Source: a bacterium HR32
GTDB lineage: Bacteria > Sysuimicrobiota > Sysuimicrobiia > Sysuimicrobiales > Sysuimicrobiaceae
Direction of reading: 5' to 3'
DNA length: 7,237 bases
Assembly: GCA_002898935.1 (NCBI GenBank)
Contig: BEII01000086.1
Location: 1 to 7,237 of the forward strand
Shown: piece by piece, positions 5,650-7,237 of the stretch
Numbering within the stretch: the first letter of the stretch is position 1
Layout: each line of letters starts with the position of its first letter
Notes under the pieces: generated by a model
Databases searched by the model: none
Told to the model about the DNA's origin: nothing
The model's input: the letters and a program-made list of their open reading frames with translations, nothing else
Made by a program: the position numbers and the translations under genes

Positions 5650-5870
5650 TCTGGTGTCAAAGACTTGGTGTCAGACGCCCCCGCGCTGAGGGCTCCTTCA
5701 GCCGGGCCTGTGCTCGCCGACAGGGGAGCGTCCTCCCCAAAGAGCCCCGGCAGGGCCAGGTCAAAGTCCCCCTCCGCCACAGCTCCGGTAACAGCTCCCC
5801 CACCTCCCTGCTTCTTCGGGCAGCGCGAAACGATGGCCGACCCGAAGGCGGGCCCGCGAACTACACCCAG

Positions 5871-5934
5871 CCCCGGGACCGGATCCGGTGTGCCTGGGCG
5901 AAGGTTACTGGCTGAACCTTTCCCGGACCCGGGG
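5871..5934 (+). other. Possible structured 5' leader of the glycosidase-like gene
   Basis: CCCCGGG (5871-5877) pairs with CCCGGGG (5928-5934). Inside lie the 12-nt perfect palindrome ACCGGATCCGGT (5878-5889, a 4-bp stem with GATC loop) and the hairpin AAGGTT-ACTGGCTG-AACCTT (5901-5920). Together they draw a three-way junction ending 13 nt before the proposed GTG start. No known riboswitch consensus was recognised, and GC-rich DNA gives such stems by chance fairly often. Confidence 0.3.
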
Positions 5935-5947
5935 CGTCAATCAGTGC

Positions 5948-6961
5948 GTGAAGGACAGAGCCGTCCGAGGGGGGCTGTCCGCGTGGGTTGCCGCGGCTGT
6001 GGTGGCGGCGGTCCTCGGGCGAGCTCCCGCGGCGGTCCTTGCGCCAGCGGGCCTCGCCAATCCCTTCGGCGTGATGCTCCCGCCGCGGCTGGCGGAGAGC
6101 CAGCAGGGAGTGGAGGTGGCGAAGGCGCTGGGGGCACGGTTCGTGCGGCCACAGGCCGTACTCACCGCGCAGCCTGAGCCGTCCTGCCCCACGTGTGGCC
6201 GGTTTCAGAGGGCGGGCTTCGAGCTGGTGCTCACCGTCCGCCACACCCACCAGCCCCGCGAGCCGGCGCACCCTCCCACGGACCTGGGGTCGTACCGTCG
6301 CACCGTGGAGGCCGTGGTCACGCGCTACCGCCCCGCCCTGCTGGTGGTGGAGAACGAGGAAAACTCCGCGTCCCTGTTCTACGCGGGCAGTCCTGAGGAA
6401 TACGCGTCCCAGCTGCAGGTGGCCTGTCAGGCTGCGCACGCCCACGGGGTGCGCTGTACCAACGGAGGACTGGTGAGCCGGCTCACGGCCCTGCTGACGT
6501 ATTTCCACTACCGCGACCTGGGACAGCTGGGGCGGGCCGAGGACTTCGCCCGCCGGGTGTTCCGGGGGCCGGAGAGGCGTCTGGTGGACTCGCGGCAGGC
6601 TGCTGTGCAGGTGGACCGCGGACGACGGCTGCTGAGGTCCTACCGCGCGGCCGGCGCGGACTTCGTAAACTTCCACTGGTACGAGTCAGACCCGGAGGCC
6701 CTTCGGGAGGTGGTGGACTCCCTCCGGTCGCAGACAGGGCTCCCCGCGGTCTCCAACGAAATGGGACAGCGGACGGACGACCCTGCGCAGACCGTGGCAG
6801 TCATGGAGCAAGTGGTGAAGTCTGGCCTGCCCGTGGCGGTGTGGTTCGCCATGGACGGGCCGCAGGCCCGGGGCCTCGTAGACCCGACCGGCAGACTACG
6901 CGCCACGGGGCTGGCCTTCCAGGGGTTCGTCCGCAAGCACTTCCCCTCCCCCAGGCCCTGA
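5948..6961 (+). CDS. Secreted TIM-barrel protein, probable clan GH-A glycoside hydrolase-like
   Basis: Predicted exported protein of 337 residues; no specific family was recognised with certainty. MKDRAVRGGLSAWV plus an Ala/Val-rich stretch is a good signal peptide, with cleavage likely after GLA (residue 37) before NPFGVMLP. The mature part alternates strands and helices like a (beta/alpha)8 barrel. Clan GH-A marks are visible: LLVVENEEN (N136-E137) at the expected strand-4 acid/base, VNFHWYE (240-246) near strand 6, AVSNEMG (N270-E271) at the expected strand-7 nucleophile, and VAVWFAMDG (W299) for strand 8. A CPTC pair lies at 80-83. GTG 5948 is chosen because it starts the basic n-region; an in-frame GTG at 5888 would add 20 residues and bury the signal peptide. 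No good Shine-Dalgarno is visible for either. The function could be polysaccharide hydrolysis or a non-catalytic barrel; the substrate is unknown. Confidence 0.6.
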   Translation: MKDRAVRGGLSAWVAAAVVAAVLGRAPAAVLAPAGLANPFGVMLPPRLAESQQGVEVAKALGARFVRPQAVLTAQPEPSCPTCGRFQRAGFELVLTVRHTHQPREPAHPPTDLGSYRRTVEAVVTRYRPALLVVENEENSASLFYAGSPEEYASQLQVACQAAHAHGVRCTNGGLVSRLTALLTYFHYRDLGQLGRAEDFARRVFRGPERRLVDSRQAAVQVDRGRRLLRSYRAAGADFVNFHWYESDPEALREVVDSLRSQTGLPAVSNEMGQRTDDPAQTVAVMEQVVKSGLPVAVWFAMDGPQARGLVDPTGRLRATGLAFQGFVRKHFPSPRP

Positions 6962-6968
6962 GGGGAGG
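6945..6968 (+). repeat. Inverted repeat spanning the glycosidase-like stop codon
   Basis: CCTCCCC (6945-6951) and GGGGAGG (6962-6968) form a 7-bp stem with a 10-nt loop around the TGA at 6959-6961. No U-tract follows. It could slow transcription or influence access to the downstream ribosome binding region, but may be chance in G-rich DNA. Confidence 0.25.
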
Positions 6969-6984
6969 CCGCGGAGGGACAGAG

Positions 6985-7237
6985 TTGCCGGGTTGGGCGA
7001 GGGCGAGCGAAAGCGGTTGCGTGCTGCGGGTGCGGGTGCAGCCCCGCAGCGGCAGGGACGAGGTGGGCGTGCGGGGGGACAGCCTGCTGGTCCGGGTGAA
7101 GGCAGCGCCTGTGGGGGGAGAGGCCAACGAGGCCGCGCGGCGGCTGCTGGCCTCCGTCCTAGGGGTGGCGGCGTCGCGGGTGGAACTGGTGAGAGGCGTG
7201 CGGTCCCGGGAAAAGGAGTTCCGGGTCTTGGGGCTTC
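6985..7237 (+). CDS. DUF167 / YggU-family protein, N-terminal part (3' end outside window)
   Basis: The first 84 residues of a small DUF167 (YggU) protein; the cellular role of this conserved family is not established. Recognisable blocks are VLRVRVQPRSGRDEV (13-27), DSLLVRVKAAPVGGEANEAA (32-51) and SVLGVAASRVELVRGVRSRE (57-76). These correspond to the family's strand plus the P-V-x-G-x-A-N and G-x-x-S-R-x-K signatures. The start is TTG 6985, which gives the usual short MPxW-type leader before the first strand. It is supported by GGAGGGA (6973-6979) at good spacing; a GTG at 7021 would also be in frame but removes the leader and has no better ribosome site. It lies 23 nt after the glycosidase-like gene and is probably co-transcribed. 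The frame is open to the end of the window. Confidence 0.88.
   Translation, partial: MPGWARASESGCVLRVRVQPRSGRDEVGVRGDSLLVRVKAAPVGGEANEAARRLLASVLGVAASRVELVRGVRSREKEFRVLGL

Larger units (their letters stand above)
5395..5947. other. About 550-nt non-coding stretch with clustered palindromes
   Basis: No reading frame on either strand gives a recognisable or compositionally convincing protein; the open frames here are Pro/Ser/Ala/Arg-rich and lack ribosome binding sites. The stretch contains a 9-bp hairpin at 5404-5438 and an 8-bp inverted repeat GGGCTGCC/GGCAGCCC (5454-5461 and 5523-5530). Further along are tandem hairpins at 5545-5572, direct repeat copy B with a GTGTC/GAC cluster at 5630-5680, and a small hairpin GCTGA/TCAGC at 5685-5702. 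A possible structured leader lies at 5871-5934. It looks like debris of past insertions plus the 5' region of the next gene. Confidence 0.6.

Noticed and set aside
5637..6177. Plus-strand frames 5637-5915 and 5665-6177
   Set aside because: Pro/Ser/Ala/Arg-rich, no ribosome binding site, and the second runs into the barrel gene in another frame.
1..7237. CRISPR array, rRNA, complete insertion sequence or prophage genes
   Set aside because: No regularly spaced repeats, conserved rRNA blocks, transposase or phage motifs are visible on either strand.

Overview
The window is very GC-rich (clearly above 60% by eye, with strongly G/C third codon positions). All recognisable genes lie on the plus strand, and most start at GTG. 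The sequence suggests a high-GC, non-enteric bacterium. The fabF-rnc order is common in Firmicutes, Chloroflexota and related deep lineages, and the P450/[3Fe-4S] ferredoxin pair is typical of Actinobacteria and high-GC soil or thermophilic lineages. I cannot fix the phylum from sequence alone.

Layout. (1) 1-1644 is a housekeeping block with almost no spacing: the 3' end of fabF (fatty-acid elongation), rnc (RNase III) and a HIT-family nucleotide hydrolase/phosphorylase. (2) 1695-2930 encodes a secreted M28 zinc peptidase with a PA insert. (3) 2994-4426 is a two-gene redox unit, a cytochrome P450 followed 2 nt later by a small [3Fe-4S]-type ferredoxin, preceded by a TACAAT -10-like element. 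(4) 4427-5947 is an accessory island: a DUF433 antitoxin and a DUF5615 PIN-like toxin overlap by 4 nt and sit between two palindrome-rich non-coding stretches. The toxin gene carries a one-base frameshift at 5231-5232. The island is bracketed by two direct copies (18/20 identical) of the motif TTGACCCATNNCGTCAGACA. (5) 5948-6961 encodes a secreted TIM-barrel protein with the paired Asn-Glu sites of clan GH-A glycosidases. (6) 6985 onward is the start of a DUF167/YggU-family gene that begins with TTG and runs off the window.

How the genes work together. fabF, rnc and the HIT gene look co-transcribed. The P450 and its ferredoxin form a functional pair that still needs a ferredoxin reductase from elsewhere. 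The DUF433-PIN pair is a type II toxin-antitoxin module, apparently decayed on the toxin side unless the shift is a sequencing error. The secreted peptidase and the glycosidase-like protein suggest use of extracellular polymers. No complete mobile element, CRISPR array, tRNA or rRNA was found. The most unusual content is the repeat-bracketed, hairpin-rich island around the toxin-antitoxin genes; no wholly new system is evident.
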